A stretch of 64,000 nucleotides of DNA from Entoloma clypeatum (GCA_963565915.1 OY751485.1:3658001-3722000); one strand, 5' to 3'. Counted from the stretch's first letter, positions 22,517 to 34,958 are shown. The notes: generated by a model from the letters alone, not told the origin. Translations and numbers: made by a program.

Positions 22517-22999
22517 TGTTAAGAACTGATTGACAAAACGTCGGAGCTACGTCGGACGCATCGGAAAGTCAGAGGGTCGAAGTGCGTGCAACGTAGGGGC
22601 AAGGACTTGGCTTCAACTTGTGTGTTGCGCCCTCGCTAATATGTTGGTGTCCTTATTCGGAGGATCGGAGGATCGGAGGTCGGAGGTCGGACTCAATTTA
22701 AGAGTCGGAAAGAGGACGGGAGGTATGATGTCGAATCTAAGTTGATATTCAAACTGAAGCTAATACACGATTCTACATAAGTTTAAATACTATGTTGGAG
22801 GACGTGTGGCTTTGTCGGAGTCGGATAACGAGTGGCTGTCGGAGATTCTTAACATAAGTAAAATGGTCGGATGTAAGTAATGTACATAGTAACGAGATTC
22901 ATAACAGTAAGTATGCATAATAAGTATTAGTCAAAATGTCGGAGGTGTTGGAGGTGTCGGGATTGGTCGGAAATCGTCGGAATGGATCAGAATGTAACA
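22517..22999 (-). repeat. Gypsy-1 3' LTR
   Basis: This 483-bp LTR reads TGTTAAGAAC at its low end and ATGTAACA at its high end. It is crowded with TCGGA words on the plus strand, including five in the run near 22659-22690. On the minus strand a TATA-like TATTTAAAC lies about 33 nt before CAGTTTGAATAT, the predicted RNA 5' end. The polypurine tract AAGGGGGAAATAC (minus strand, 23000-23012) abuts it. Confidence 0.92.
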
Positions 23000-23163
23000 G
23001 TATTTCCCCCTTAGGGCCGAACCCATGAGGCCTAAGGACCTAGGTGGTCGGTGCGCGTGAACTGCATCATGTGATGCGTTGGTTGAAAATACCGTCTGAG
23101 TGGTTCTTTCTTCTTGTTCCCCCATTCTCTTTTCATTTTAAACTCTTCCAAAAAAACCTCAAT

Positions 23164-24141
23164 ATGTCGGCAACCGATTTTCAAAAGGAGATGGAGGCGC
23201 TGCAGGCTAAGCTCGCGGAGGTGGAGGCAAAAAAGCGAGCAGCGGAGGAGGAGGCTGCGAGGAAGGCTGAGGAGAAGCGGAGAGCGGAGGAAGAGAGGGC
23301 TGCGGAGGCGGCGCGGTTAGCGGAGGAGATGCGGGTAGCAGAGGAGATGCGTCGGGTGTCGGAGCTGGCGGCTCAGAAGAGGGCCGATGAAGTGGCTGCT
23401 GCACAAGGCGCATCGAGCAAGGGGTCAGGGGGGCCGCAGGCAGAGAAGAAGAAGAAGAAGGTGACGAAGAAAAGGAAGGTAGAGGAGGTGACGGCGACGG
23501 TCGGAGAGGGGTTGGGAGTCGGGGTCGGGGTCGGCACCTGTGATAGGTGCAATGTGAAGGGCGTCGAATGCGAACGCGATGAGTAAGTTCTTCTTTGGTT
23601 CGTCTCTTCTGTTTTAACCTTTTGTTTTAGGAATAAGTCGTCCTGCAAGGGTTGTGTCAAGGACAAGAAGAAGTGCGAGGTCGGAGCATCGGAGGGAAAG
23701 TCGGAGGTGAAGGAGGTGAAGAAAACGGTGAAGGTGATTAAGGGGAAGAAAAAGGCATCGGAGATGCCGTCAGAGAGTGGGTCGGAGGACACCGTCTTGG
23801 GTGTTCTCAAGATGATACTGGCGGAGACGAGGCAGGTGAGGCGACTGCTAACAGCAGTCGAAGGCTCGGTGAACACCGAGTATCAACCCAAGTCGCTGGA
23901 GGAGTCGGAGGAAGGGTCGGAGTCGGAGATGGATACAGCGGAGGAGACGCACAGGTTGAGACTGGAGAAGAGGATCGCGAGAAGGATTAGGAAGGACCTT
24001 GTGAATAGGAAGAGGTTGGAGTTGCCAGAGCTGTCGGACGATTCCGACATGTCAATTTCGGAGCCGTCGGAAAAGGCTGAGGAGGAGGAGGAGTTGGACA
24101 AGGAGGAGGGTCCGTCAAACAAGAAACAACGTACTAAGTAG
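23164..24141 (+). CDS. Antisense accessory gene of Gypsy-1: coiled-coil Zn(II)2Cys6 protein, 309 aa
   Basis: The gene has two exons, 23164-23582 and 23631-24141, joined across a 48-nt intron (GTAAGT to TTTTAG). It lies between pol and the 3' LTR, opposite in strand, and its stop is 27 nt from the stop of pol. Residues 10-75 are a long Glu/Ala/Arg/Lys coiled coil. A nuclear-localisation-like KKKKKVTKKRK is near 95-105. Cysteines 126, 129, 136 and 145, 148, 155 make two CX2CX6C halves with 8 residues between, the Gal4-type zinc-cluster spacing, and splicing falls exactly between the halves. The C-terminal half alternates acidic and basic blocks. The start ATG follows a pyrimidine-rich leader (CCTCAATATG); an upstream in-frame ATG at 23044 seems less likely. 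The frame is intact although gag and pol are broken. I infer DNA binding or chromatin targeting; the real function is unknown. Confidence 0.8.
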
Positions 24142-24168
24142 ATAGAATAGTACTTGTTTTTTCTTGTT

Positions 24169-24484
24169 TCAGAGCGATGTGAGCAGGCCCGGTTTGTCGG
24201 GATAAGCAGAGTGAAAATTGGAGACAAGCTCGGGGGCATTTTCCAATTCATTGGCTGGTAGCCAAGAGAATTCTTCATCAGTGTTTTCATATCCTAACCA
24301 ACGGACGAAATATAGTAGCTTGCAGCTACGTCATCGGTCGATCTTTGAGTCGACTATTTCAGCAATCTCGTACTCAAGTTCTCCGTCAATGTCAATCGGA
24401 GGAGGCGGAGGTTGGGTCCAATTCAGAATGGTGTTCGGAGTTGTGGGTTCAAGCATGGAGACATGGTAGATGGGGTGAACACCG
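24169..24484 (-). pseudogene. Gypsy-1 pol C-terminus with chromodomain
   Basis: This is the end of pol, cut off by Copia-C (CACCG at 24480-24484 and 30348-30352). It encodes a GVHPIYHVSMLEP linker, typical of the end of Gypsy integrases. A chromodomain follows, with YEIAEIVDSKID, YFVRWLGYENTDEEFSW and ANELENAPELVSNFH. Chromodomains target integration to marked chromatin. A TGA at 24331-24333 interrupts the domain. The stop codon at 24169-24171 faces the convergent accessory gene. Confidence 0.88.
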
Positions 24485-27400
24485 TGTTGAAGTTCCACCT
24501 GGGCGCTAGCCACAGATGTACTGAGCAACCAGCTACAGTGGAAGTACTCTACATAACCGTTCTAGCCACTTACATGGTTTGGGAGGGGTGAGGCTGGTGA
24601 GAGCGGTTGAGGCTGGTAAGAGCGATGGAGATGGGTAAGAGTCAAGAGACAACTTGTTGATATTGACAGTTTCCTGGTCTTATATACCGTACTACTGTTT
24701 GTACCAACCAAACAAGTATGTAATGAAGATATGTAAAGGTCACGTGATGTAATCTAATCTAATCTAATCTACGTGATGGGAAAAGTTTCAACACCCCCCC
24801 ATATTTAGTACATACTTCTAAATACATCTTACTTTTTCCCACATATATGTATAGGTACTCTGTTTTGACTAGTTTTTTATCAATCCGAAGTACGGGATAA
24901 ACTTGGAAAAGAGGATTTTTCCCAGATTCTTAGTTAAAAGGTCTGCAGGGTTGTTCACTCCTTCAATGAATTCGACCGTAATTATCCCTTCGGAGACTTT
25001 TTCTCTGACGAAATGGAATCGCACGTCAATGTGCTTGGATCGCTTCTCAGTTACAGGGTTGGATGCGATAAAGACGGAGCCGTTGTTATCTCCGTAGATC
25101 GGTACTGATCCGATCTGCATTCCAAGCTCGGCAAGCATGCTTCTAAGCCATGTCACTGCGCGACTGCAATCTGATAGCGCCATGTATTCTGCTTCCGTGG
25201 AAGAGAGGGCAATGGTTTTTTGCGCCGATGAAACCCAGGTTACTGCTCCAGATGCCAGCGATACGAAGTAACCAGTGGTGGACTTCCTGGTGTTTTCGTC
25301 TGACGCCCAATCGGAGTCTGTGAATGCGTAGATGCCTTTCCCAGAATCACCATTGTACATGATCGCGTAATTTTTTGTTGCCTTCAAATACCTGCAAATA
25401 TCCCTTGCCACTTCTAAATGGCGTTTGGTAGGGTTTGCGGAAAATTGGGACATTTTGATTACGGCGAAACAAATGTCGGGTCTTGTCCCGATCATTAAGT
25501 ACAATAATGATCTGATGACGGATTGGTACTTGGATCTGAGTTCCGCATTGGGTTCATCTTCAGATTTCATGGGTTTGTAGCCCGTTGGGAGTGGGGTATG
25601 GGTGACATTAGATTCGCTCATCCCCATGCGTGCGAGAATTTTCTCAAGGTAGGGTACTTGATCAATGAAGATCCTCTTCCCACGTTGCCTTATTTGGATA
25701 GAGAGAAATTCTTTTGGTTCCCCATCAGGGACTAGGTGACCTAGGTCCCTACATTCCCATGTTGTCATGAAGGCCTTCTTCTTTTCCAGCGTGTATTCCC
25801 GGTTTGTGCCGAGAAAAGCAGAGTCATCAACATAAATGACGGCGATCACAGTTTCCCCTTTGGTACTTGTGTGAATGAAAACTCCCGCATCGGAGTGAAG
25901 CCGGACAAAGCCGAGCTTTTTCATGGAGGAATCGAGTTCCCTCCACCAGGCTAATGCGGCCTGCTTGAGTCCGTATAGGGCTTTGTATAGTCGGTACACG
26001 AGGTTTTCTTTCCCTTTTACTATGTAGCCCTCAGGCTGTCGCATGTAAATTACCTCACGGAGTGTTCCATAGAGGAAGGCTGCTGAGACGTCCAAGAGTG
26101 TCATGAACCACCCTTCAAGGGCTGTCAATGCCAGAATTAATCGGACGGTCTCGTATCTCACTACTGGTGAGAAGATCTGATCGAAGTCAATCCCTTCTAC
26201 CTGTGAGAAACCTTTTGCGACAAGGCGCGCTTTCAAATGCCCGTCGGATTTTTCATTGTAAACCCATTTGTTCCTTAGAGCTTTCCTCCCTGTAGGTAGG
26301 GGTACTAACTCCGTGATCACCCCGCGGCTTTTGAGCATGTCTAGCTCTTTTCGTTCTGCCGCATACCAATCTTCTTTGTTCGGAAGAGAGTATATATCTT
26401 TGTGTGACATTTCGATGATGCCCACTTGGATAGAGATTGCCTCCATTAGGAGATCGTTCATCCATGCCGTTTGACCGCCTAATCTACATCTTCAATCCAT
26501 TTTTTCAAGATCAGAAGCAGGGGTGTCTTCCCCATAGATGCTACCTGGCATTCTCCGAACTTGTCGTTCCCTGATCGGTTGATCTGGTACTTGTTCGGGT
26601 TCCGGAGTGGGTACTCGTGGTTCATCGTCGGGCTCGCTAGACGGCAAGTCATCGTCTGATTCAGGGTGATCCTGTCTAGTGGGAACAGGGTTGTGAGGTT
26701 TTTCGTAATGACTGTCATTGTCATCGTTTCCGGGGATGAGGTCCTCAAACTCATCAGCCGGTTCTGGGTTTTCCATTTCTGGATGGTTCTCTGGCAAAGG
26801 GTCGATGTGGCATCTAGGGTACTTGCTTTCATCAAAGATAGCTTTCCCACCCATGAAAATTGTATTAGTCTCAGGATCCATGAAACGGTATCCTTTGACC
26901 CCTGGCTTTGATCTGAGATAAATCATCAATCGAGATCTAGACTCCAGGGAATTTCTACGTTTTTCTTTTGGGATATACACATATGCCTGACATCCGAAGA
27001 CTCTGATGCTTGACATATCGGGGATCTCATTGGTCACCCTGAAGTAAGGGGTATTCCATTCGAGACGCTGCATGGGGGTTCTGTTGTAGAGAAAAGCTGC
27101 ATGTTCCAAACAGAATTCCCACCACATAGGTGGTAAGCACGCGTCGAAGCGCAAGGCCTGAGATTTCTCCCACAGGGTTCGATTTATCCGTTCTGCTCGA
27201 CCGTTCTGCTGGTGCTGATACGGGAGCATGACGTCGATCAGAATTCCATGATCGGCAAGTACATCCTTGTATTCGTTAAATTCTCCACCTCCATCAACTC
27301 GCCATTTCTTAGGAGTGGTGGCGAATTGATTCTGGATCATTGCAAGGAATTGTCGTAGTGCCATGACAGCATCCGACTTCTTCCTAAGCAAGACGACCCA

Positions 27401-30347
27401 GACGTGGGATGAAAAATCGTCCAAAAACGTAAGGAAATATTTATATTTGTGGTATGATGCCGTGGATATTTGTTTGAGATCGGAATGGATCAGATCAAAG
27501 GTTTTTGTTGCCCTTGTTATCGAATTGGGATATGACTGATTCGGCATTTTCCCTTTGAGGCAACCTGTGCAACTTTCCTGTGATTTCTCACGTACTAGTG
27601 TTTCAGGTACCCCTTTGGTACTGGTGGGAATCTTTCGGAGTGCTTGATCATTTGGGTGACCAAGGCGCTTGTGCCATGTTTCAACAGTGATTTTGCTCGA
27701 GATCGCATGGATCTGGTCATAGCGTATTTCAGTGTCTAACCAGTAAATGGTTTGATCAAGGATGTGGGGCGAAAACTGGATTTTGCTCAGCCCTTTGGAG
27801 ATGTTAATTTCTCCACAAGTCCCGTCTACTTTGTAACCATGGTTAAGGAAGACGCCTAGGGACAATAGGCGTGTGTCCATGTCCAGGATGTAGAACACCG
27901 GTCTGAGAAGATGGGTTTTAACTTCCCCATTTAGGGTGTGCCATACTGGAACGGCCCCAACTCCAAGAATTTCCAGTTTCTTCCCTTTGGCTGCAGTTTG
28001 GACGAATCGCTTGACCGTGAGAGGTCTATAATATGTGAAGTCCTTAAACTCATAGGTGAAGTGTAAAGAGGCGCCGGAATCTAATATCCATTGCGCGCGT
28101 TCTTTTTCCTTACAATGTGTACAAGAAGCAAAATGTTTAATATATTTTTTATGTAAATCACTGCTAAAGTGATCTACGCATTCTGTACTGGTACTGGCTA
28201 TTATGTCATATGTCTGTTGAGAGGTATTGTTAGCTTTCCGCAATTGGTAAGGTTTAAGAAAGGGTTTTGACGAACCGTCAAGTTCTATCTCGTCCTCAAA
28301 TACATCCGGCCCCATCCGTTCCTGATCGATGTCCATCATTTTCAGTGATTCTTCTATCGACGGGGCTACGCGACGCTGTTTAGCCGGCCTTTCATCGATG
28401 TCAGGAATGATGGTATCTAAGATATGGAGGTTTGACCCAGAGGGTTGAGCACCGATTTTTCGGGCGAGTCTTCGCACCCTCTCGTTCTTTTTCCACACAG
28501 ATGGCTTTCCAGAAGGAAGCCCGGTGTACTGGGAAGGAGGAGGGTTCATGCGTTGCAGGAGCGACTGCATTTTCTCCGATTCAGGCTGCGCGGTACTCAT
28601 AGTTTTCCCGCGGCCCGTTATAGTGGTGAAGGCAGGTGCATGATGAGGAGGGAGAGGGCAAGGAGCATGTTGACGAGGAGGAAGGGGACAAGGAGCAGGA
28701 CGACGAAGGGGTTGCTCAATGGCTGGTGCAATAAACTCGACCATTTCCTCAGCTTGGTCGGAGTCGTTTTCTGCGTTGTTGGCGCGCTTCTTCTGGTTGC
28801 GCCAGCGTCCCTTTCCCTTCTTCTTTTCAGAAGCGGTACTCGGGTCGGTCGAGTTAGGCTGCTCGTCAGCATTGTTATGCGAGGTACTCGGCACTGTTTG
28901 CTTTTCCCATTTGGGGTCTTGCCCCTTGCGCTTAGTCCCGGAGATTTTCCGGGCCTGCTCGTTGGACGCCTGAGTAGACCCAATCGCATACTTGCGCCTG
29001 TACTCCGATATGATGCTGTCGGCGACGGCCTGCCATGTGAAGTCATCGGCGTCGTAGACCTGGAAGAGGGCGGTGGAGAGAGACGACCAAGCGTCAGGGA
29101 TGGCACTTGCCAGGATCATAGCCTGCATCAGGTCAGGCACGATGAACTTCGCGTCGCTGAGGCGAGCGAAGAGTGATCCGAGGCGCTCGATTTCGGGTAC
29201 GGGGTCGTGACCCGAGAGCTTGAAGGAGGCAGCAGCCTTGAAGTCGCCAAAAATGGTGGCGGGGGAGACCTTCGAATATGCGTCTTTCAACGATGTCCAA
29301 GCTTCTTTTGAGGTTGAGGCGTCCTTGATGTGCCTCCTGATTGCTTCGGAGACTTTGAGACGGATGGAACCCAGAGCCATGTCGTCGTCTCTAATCCAGG
29401 CCTTCTTTTCCTTGGCAAAGGCGGGATGGTCGACAGTGATAGTGACAGCCGGAGGTTGAGTCGCAGGTGTCGCAGATGTCGAGGTGGCGGAGGCAGGGGT
29501 GGAGACCGTGACCGTAAAGTCCTTGATGTCGGGGCGCTCAATGTCGCCGGATACGAGGCGCCAGACTCCTTGATGGAGAAGGTAGGACTTCATCTTCTCG
29601 GCCCAACTTTGATAGTCGATGCCGTCGAAGATGGCGATGGAGTCGAGGGCGGAGCGAGAGGTAGACATTTTAATGAATCTAAAAGGAGTTTTCCCAATCA
29701 GTGATGTTCTTGTTATGAATTTGATTTTTTAGAGAAAACAAATAAATGATTCCTCATAACATATTCCCTTTAGAAATAGCGGTTTGTGGGAAAAACCCTT
29801 TTTGTCAGAAGTGTGTGAGGTACGATCAACGTTTCCACATAATGTGTACTAAGTCAATCCCCTTTAGGGACGCTTCATGACAGGTACTTGTCGTAATGAC
29901 ATTCCCAGGTTCATGTGTGAAGAAGTAAGACTCAGAACCTAGATCTTTCGATCGGTTCTTTGCCAACCAGGGTAGAGTGGGCAGGTACTTGCTGTTGCCA
30001 GCGTTCCCAGGTCCCTCTGCTATCCGGGGCCCATAACCTGTTGAAGTTCCACCTGGGCGCTAGCCACAGATGTACTGAGCAACCAGCTACAGTGGAAGTA
30101 CTCTACATAACCGTTCTAGCCACTTACATGGTTTGGGAGGGGTGAGGCTGGTGAGAGCGGTTGAGGCTGGTAAGAGCGATGGAGATGGGTAAGAGTCAAG
30201 AGACAACTTGTTGATATTGACAGTTTCCTGGTCTTATATACCGTACTACTGTTTGTACCAACCAAACAAGTATGTAATGAAGATATGTAAAGGTCACGTG
30301 ATGTAATCTAATCTAATCTAATCTACGTGATGGGAAAAGTTTCAACA
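24485..30347 (-). mobile_element. Copia-C: complete Copia element, 5863 bp
   Basis: The 309-bp LTRs at 24485-24793 (3') and 30039-30347 (5') look identical by eye. CACCG duplications flank it inside Gypsy-1 pol. It has the same length as Copia-D and is nearly identical to it. The primer site (complement of GGTTATGGGCCCCGG) precedes 30039, and the G-rich tract lies at 24794-24800. Confidence 0.96.
24869..29668 (-). pseudogene. Copia-C gag-pol with one in-frame TGA
   Basis: Gag, protease and integrase are open from 29668 down to TGA at 26492-26494 (1058 codons). The same frame continues through RT and RNase H to 24869 (530 codons from the next ATG). Motifs are complete: DSGAS, HSDL, VDGGGEF, GRAERINRT, LLDVSAAFLYG, YVDD, TDSDWAS and STEAEYMA. 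The TGA replaces CGA of Copia-A and lies between integrase and RT. Only two amino-acid differences from Copia-D were noticed. Whether this is a dead copy, a readthrough design or a trans-mobilised element is open; I list it as a pseudogene with that caveat. Confidence 0.85.
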
Positions 30348-33300
30348 CACCGCAGAATGTGTCGGGGAGTCGGAGGGTAAAGGAGTGTGTGCTGGGTTGT
30401 GCAATGATCTCGTATGGTCCCAAGTACTTTTCTGAGAGTTTCTTGGATGGGCGTGTTGTGCGGAAGAACTGTGCTTTGACGAAAACCTGTTGTCCGACAG
30501 AAAATGTCGGAGGTGCAATCCGATTATTGTCGGAGGACTTCTGGTAACCTCGTTGAGCGTCGGAGATGGTGGCTTTCAGTTCTTGGTGAAGTTCATCTAA
30601 GTCAGTCACAAAGGATCGGGCTCGGGAAGAGGCGAGGTCCCGTTCCGGGTGAACAGTAATGTTCGGATGGTAACCCTTGTTAGCAAAGAAGGGAGATATG
30701 CCAGTGGTAGCACTAGGTGCGTTGTTGTACACGAACTCCGCAACCGGAAGGAGAGCAGACCAGTTGTCCTGTTGGTAGTTGCAGAATATCCGCAAGTACT
30801 GTTCGAGGGTCTGGTTAGTGCGTTCAGTTTGGCCATCACCTTCGGGGTGGTAACCGGAGGTGAAGTGGAGGGTCATGTTTAGAGCCTTTCCGAGAGATCG
30901 GAAGAATCGGGAGACGAATTTGGGGCCGCGGTCAGAGGTGACATGTTCGGGGACGCCGTGTTTAGAGAAGACATGCAATACGAAGAGAACGGCAAGGTCT
31001 TCGGAGGCGCAGTGAATTGTTGTCGGAATGAAAATACTTTGTTTTGTTAATCGGTCAATGATAACGAGGATTGAATCAAAGTTGTCGGAGGTCGGAAGGG
31101 TCTCGATGAAATCCATTGAGATAGAATTCCAAGGTCGTTCGGGGATCGGAAGCTGTTTGAGTAGACCGTAAGGCTTGTGTCTTTGTGGCTTCGATCGCAT
31201 GCAAGTGGTACATGACTTGCAATAGTGTTTAACAAAATCTCGTATTCCGGGCCAGGTGTAATCACGCTGAATGAGACTGAGTGTCTTGTTCTGACCTGGG
31301 TGTCCAGCAAGCATATGATCGTGCTTGTGCTGTAGGACTCGGAGTCGGAGGTCGTCGGAGTCGGGAACGTATATCCGATCATCATGTCGGAGGAAACCAT
31401 TGGGGTCAAGAGACCAGTGGGGTTTAGGATCTTTAGAAAGAGTGTCGTAAAGAGTGTCGGAAGGGAGTGCTGTGAGTATGTCGTGGTGAAGCTTTTCTGT
31501 GTCCATGATAATGGTTGCACGGAGGACGGGCTCAAGGAGTTGAGTCGCCCGAACTGAAGCAGAGAGCTGTTCTTGCGAAAAGACTGGTCGGAGGTTGGTC
31601 AGATTGATGTCGACGTAGTCGCTATTTCCCCCTTTAGGGTAAACATCCCAATGTCTAGTTAGAGAGTCAGGTTTAGTTCCCAATCGGCCGGGGCAGAATT
31701 GGATGATGAGGTTGAACTGAGAAAGGTATTCCGACCATCAGACTTGTCGGCGTGAAAGAACTTTGGTGGTGGCAAAATACTCGAGATTTTTGTGGTCGGT
31801 AACGACGTCAATCGGAGTACCGGAGCCTTCCAGGTAATGGCGCCAAATTTTAAACGCTTCGTAGATGGCAAGGAGTTCCTTATCGTGGGTGTCATAGTTT
31901 ACTTCGGGGGCTGTGAAGGTGCGGGAATGGAATGTGACGGGGTGGACTTCATTGTCGGAGGTGACTATCAACAGAATAGCCGCTAGGGCATAGTCGGATG
32001 CGTCGGTTTCGACAATTATCGGAGAGTCGGGGATCCAGTGTGTCAGGATCGGAGCAGTGGTAAATGCCTTTTTCAGGTCATTAAAAGCGGTTCGAGCGTC
32101 GTCGGAGAACAGCCAAGTGGCATGTTTCCTGGTTAAATGAGTGAGTGGAATAGTGATGTTGGAATAGAATGGGATGAAACGTCGGTAAAAGTTTGCAAAA
32201 CCTAAAAAGGACTGGACGTCCTTCACTCTGCATGGTTCAGGCCAATCCTGAATAATCTTGACTTTCGCTTCCGACATTTTGAGTCCGTCGGGAGAAAGGA
32301 TAAATCCAAGATATTCTACAGTTTCAGCAGAGAAGTTGCACTTGTCGGCGCGGGCATAAAGACCATGTTGTCAGAGTCGTCGGAGGACTTCTCGGACATG
32401 TTTTTTGTGTTCCTCAGGGTTGTCGGAGTAGATCAGGATGTCGTTGAGGTAAATGGTAACGCAGTTGTCCAGAAGGTCGGAGAAGATGTCGTTCATAAAG
32501 CGTTGAAAGGCTGCAGGTGCGTTAGACAATCCGAATGGCATGACTAACCATTCAAACGATCCATAGCGAGTGCGGAATGCAGTTTTCCATTCATCACCTT
32601 CAGCGATGCGGACTAGGTGGTATGCGTGTTGGAGGTCTATGGTGGTATAAATGCATGCTTTTCCGGCAGTGGCTAAGAGGTCAGAGATGAGCGGAAGTGG
32701 GTATCGGTCCTTCTTTGTGATTTTGTTCAGGCCTCGGTAGTCGACGCATAGTCGGAGTGATCCATCTTTCTTTTGGACGAAGAGGATCAGAGCGCCGTGA
32801 GGTGAACTAGAAGGTTTGATGAAACCGATATTGAGATGCTCATCGATGAAGTCTCGGAGGGATCCAAGTTCGGATTGCGAGAGTGAGTACATCGGACCAA
32901 TCGGAGGGGAAGTACCTTCCTCCAAATTGATTTTGAGGTCGTACAGTCGGTGGGGTGCAAGGGTGTCGGCTTTTTTCTTACTGAATACATCAGCAAAATC
33001 GTGGTATTCCTCGGGTATGCCAGAGAGGTCGGGAGCGTCGTCGGAGACAGACGCAGAATTGGCGGAGATGTCGGAGAGGTGAATGCGGAAAGCATATGCC
33101 CCAGGAGCTTTACAAGCATGGAGATATGCAGCTGCATTGACCATGGTAATCTGTGGCGGGTCGGAGGTGTTCGGAGTGAGCGGATTGGAGGTGCCCATCA
33201 GAGAGGGCGGACACTGCAGAGGTGGCGGAGCTGCCTCAGCAGTCGATGTCGGAGTCGGACTCGGAGTGTCAGGTAATGTAGAATGGAATAAGATACTGCC

Positions 33301-33680
33301 CAATACCCAGTCAATCAATGGATTGTAGCGGGTGAGCCAGTTGTGTCCTAGAACCAAATTACAAGACGAATCGAGGGTTGTCACGTAAAATGCGATGGTC
33401 GGAAGTTCACCGGAAGGGAATCAGAGAGGAAGATCGATAGATTGCGTGATATAAGTATTTGAAGAACCGTCAAAAAGTTTCAAAACCATAGGTGAAGGAA
33501 TCGGAGTCGGAGATAAGTTTAAAGAAGAAATAAATCTGGTATCTGCGAAGCAATGTGTAGAACCAGAATCAATAAGAGTCTTTATTGGAAGAGAATCGGA
33601 AAAGGTCGGAGATATCAAATCAATACATAGAGAGTTCGGATTTGAGAGAGTGGACACATTGAGTCAGAGGGTTTCCAAAG
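30348..33680 (-). pseudogene. Gypsy-1 pol: protease, RT, RNase H, integrase
   Basis: One frame, read downwards, holds protease (LIDSGSTHCF, about 33570), RT, RNase H and integrase, with TGA at 33421-33423, 32371-32373 and 31738-31740. RT has KKDGSLRLCVDYRGLNK and WLVMPFGLSNAPAAFQ. Its catalytic box reads YLND instead of YLDD, consistent with a G-to-A change in TCGAC. RNase H has VETDASDYALAAIL. Integrase has the HHCC zinc region (HDHMLAGHPGQNKT, CKSCTTC) and the catalytic residues in SMDFIETLP, TSDRGPKFVS and GDGQTERTNQ. The order RT-RH-IN defines Ty3/Gypsy. The C-terminus continues at 24484 beyond Copia-C. Confidence 0.92.
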
Positions 33681-34912
33681 GTGCACGAAAGGAGTCAACG
33701 CAATCCCCAGCACGTGCTGGAATCTGAGGACTGCTTACTATTTTTTTGACTCGATCGTCTTCTCCGATTTGTCCTCAGCTTGGGCCACGTGGGCCTTTGC
33801 TTTGGCATTAGAAGACGATTTCTTCGAGCAGTCGGAAGCCCAATGACCAATGTTGCCGCAAAACATGCATAAATTATTGTCAAATCGTCATTGGCGTTCT
33901 TGGGGAGTTAATTTCCCATCTTTGCCAAGTTTGTCGGAGAGGGCAGATTTCGGAGAGGTGGATGACGATTTTTGCGAGTTGGGTTTAGACGATGAGGAGT
34001 TGTTGGAGGATGATGAAGCGGGGGTCTGTTTTTTGTCGAGGAGCGTGATTTCTCGTGTTGACGTTCCCAGTAGCGAGCATCAATGTTATGGGCCATTACT
34101 TTCAACTCGGCAAGAGTCTTTGGTTTGGGAAAAGTCCCCAAAACGTCCTTGATGCGTTCCGCTAAACCGGTATAGTACCGATATCGGAGCGCGCCATCAT
34201 CCCACTGCGTGTGAGCAGAAAGACGTTTGAAGTCCACGTTGTAACGTAGGATCTCCTGATTGTCGCGCATCTGAAGGTGATCCAGGCTATCCTCTGCTTC
34301 TCCGGTCGGATCGATAGGTCCGAATTTGGATTCAAGGATGTGCACAAAGGCGGACCAGTCGTCCAACCAGACAGAGTCGTCGTCGGACTCTCCCAAGAGG
34401 GTGGGCTCAAACCATTCGAGCGTGGTTCCTCGGAGGTACGACAGAGCGAAACTGACTTTGTTATCATCGTTGTCAAAGGCGGGGTTGTTTCGGAAATATA
34501 GTGTGCATTGTGCGAGGAAACTGGTGAGTTTCCGAGAGTCGGAACTGTCAAAAGTGTCGGGTTCCTTCGACTTCTTTTTCGGAGTTTTCGGAGTCTCTCT
34601 ACGTCGGAGCTCCTGCGTCATAAGCATAATTGCTTCAGCGAGGTTTGGAGTTTGCTCGCGACAGAAAGGATTGTTATTGTCAAAAGGAGAGGTCGGAGAT
34701 TTAAAAGGACGGAATTCTTCAGGAATCGGAGGTCCTTGTGTCTGAGGTGTTCGGAGACGAGGTGTCGGAGATATGGGGTCAGGTTTGGGTGCAGATTCTT
34801 CTGTGGGAATATCTTGGAACATATGTAGAAATGTCGCCCTGGTGTCCTGCAGGTTTGAAGCTTCCGCTGCGGCTGCTGCTGCGTGGGAGTTCTGAGTGGT
34901 GTGGGCTGCCAT
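33681..34912 (-). pseudogene. Gypsy-1 gag with zinc knuckle, frameshifted
   Basis: From ATG at 34910-34912 the protein has an Ala-rich start, a proline-rich region and the retrotransposon-gag core (FRNNPAFDNDD, YLRGTTLEWFEP, AHNIDARYWERQ). Near 34035 an A6 run marks a 1-nt shift: the old frame continues as Ser/Asn-rich linker and then the zinc knuckle CMFCGNIGHWASDC (about 33830-33870), an RNA-binding CX2CX4HX4C motif. The linker also has a TGA near 33887. A programmed frameshift at the A-run cannot be excluded, but the extra nonsense codon argues for decay. Confidence 0.85.
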
Positions 34913-34944
34913 AACTGGAATTTGAAATACGGATAAGCAAGTGG

Positions 34945-34956
34945 CAGTTTGAATAT
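34945..34956 (-). promoter_or_regulatory. Gypsy-1 self-primer binding site
   Basis: On the minus strand the 5' LTR ends at 34959, two bases follow, and then comes ATATTCAAACTG. Its exact complement CAGTTTGAATAT lies in the LTR at 35188-35199, about 33 nt after a TATA-like TATTTAAAC. No TGG-starting tRNA primer site is seen. This is the layout of Tf1-type self-priming, in which the folded-back RNA 5' end primes reverse transcription. Confidence 0.7.
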
Positions 34957-34958
34957 AC

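Noticed and set aside
22517..23163. Extending the accessory protein to the ATG at 23044
   Set aside because: The extra 40 residues are hydrophobic leader-like translation of sequence with pyrimidine-rich promoter character; the ATG at 23164 starts the charged coiled coil.
25523..25735. 70-codon frame antisense to Copia-C RT (twin at 51955-52167)
   Set aside because: Shadow of the conserved RT/RNase H coding sequence.
28445..29176. 243-codon frame antisense to Copia-C gag (and its twin at 48514-49245)
   Set aside because: It mirrors the gag frame, recurs wherever that gag occurs, and has no recognisable domain or own signals.
34030..34045. Programmed frameshift at the A6 run in Gypsy-1 gag
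   Set aside because: A further TGA lies between the shift and the zinc knuckle, so decay is the simpler reading; a sequencing slip is also possible.
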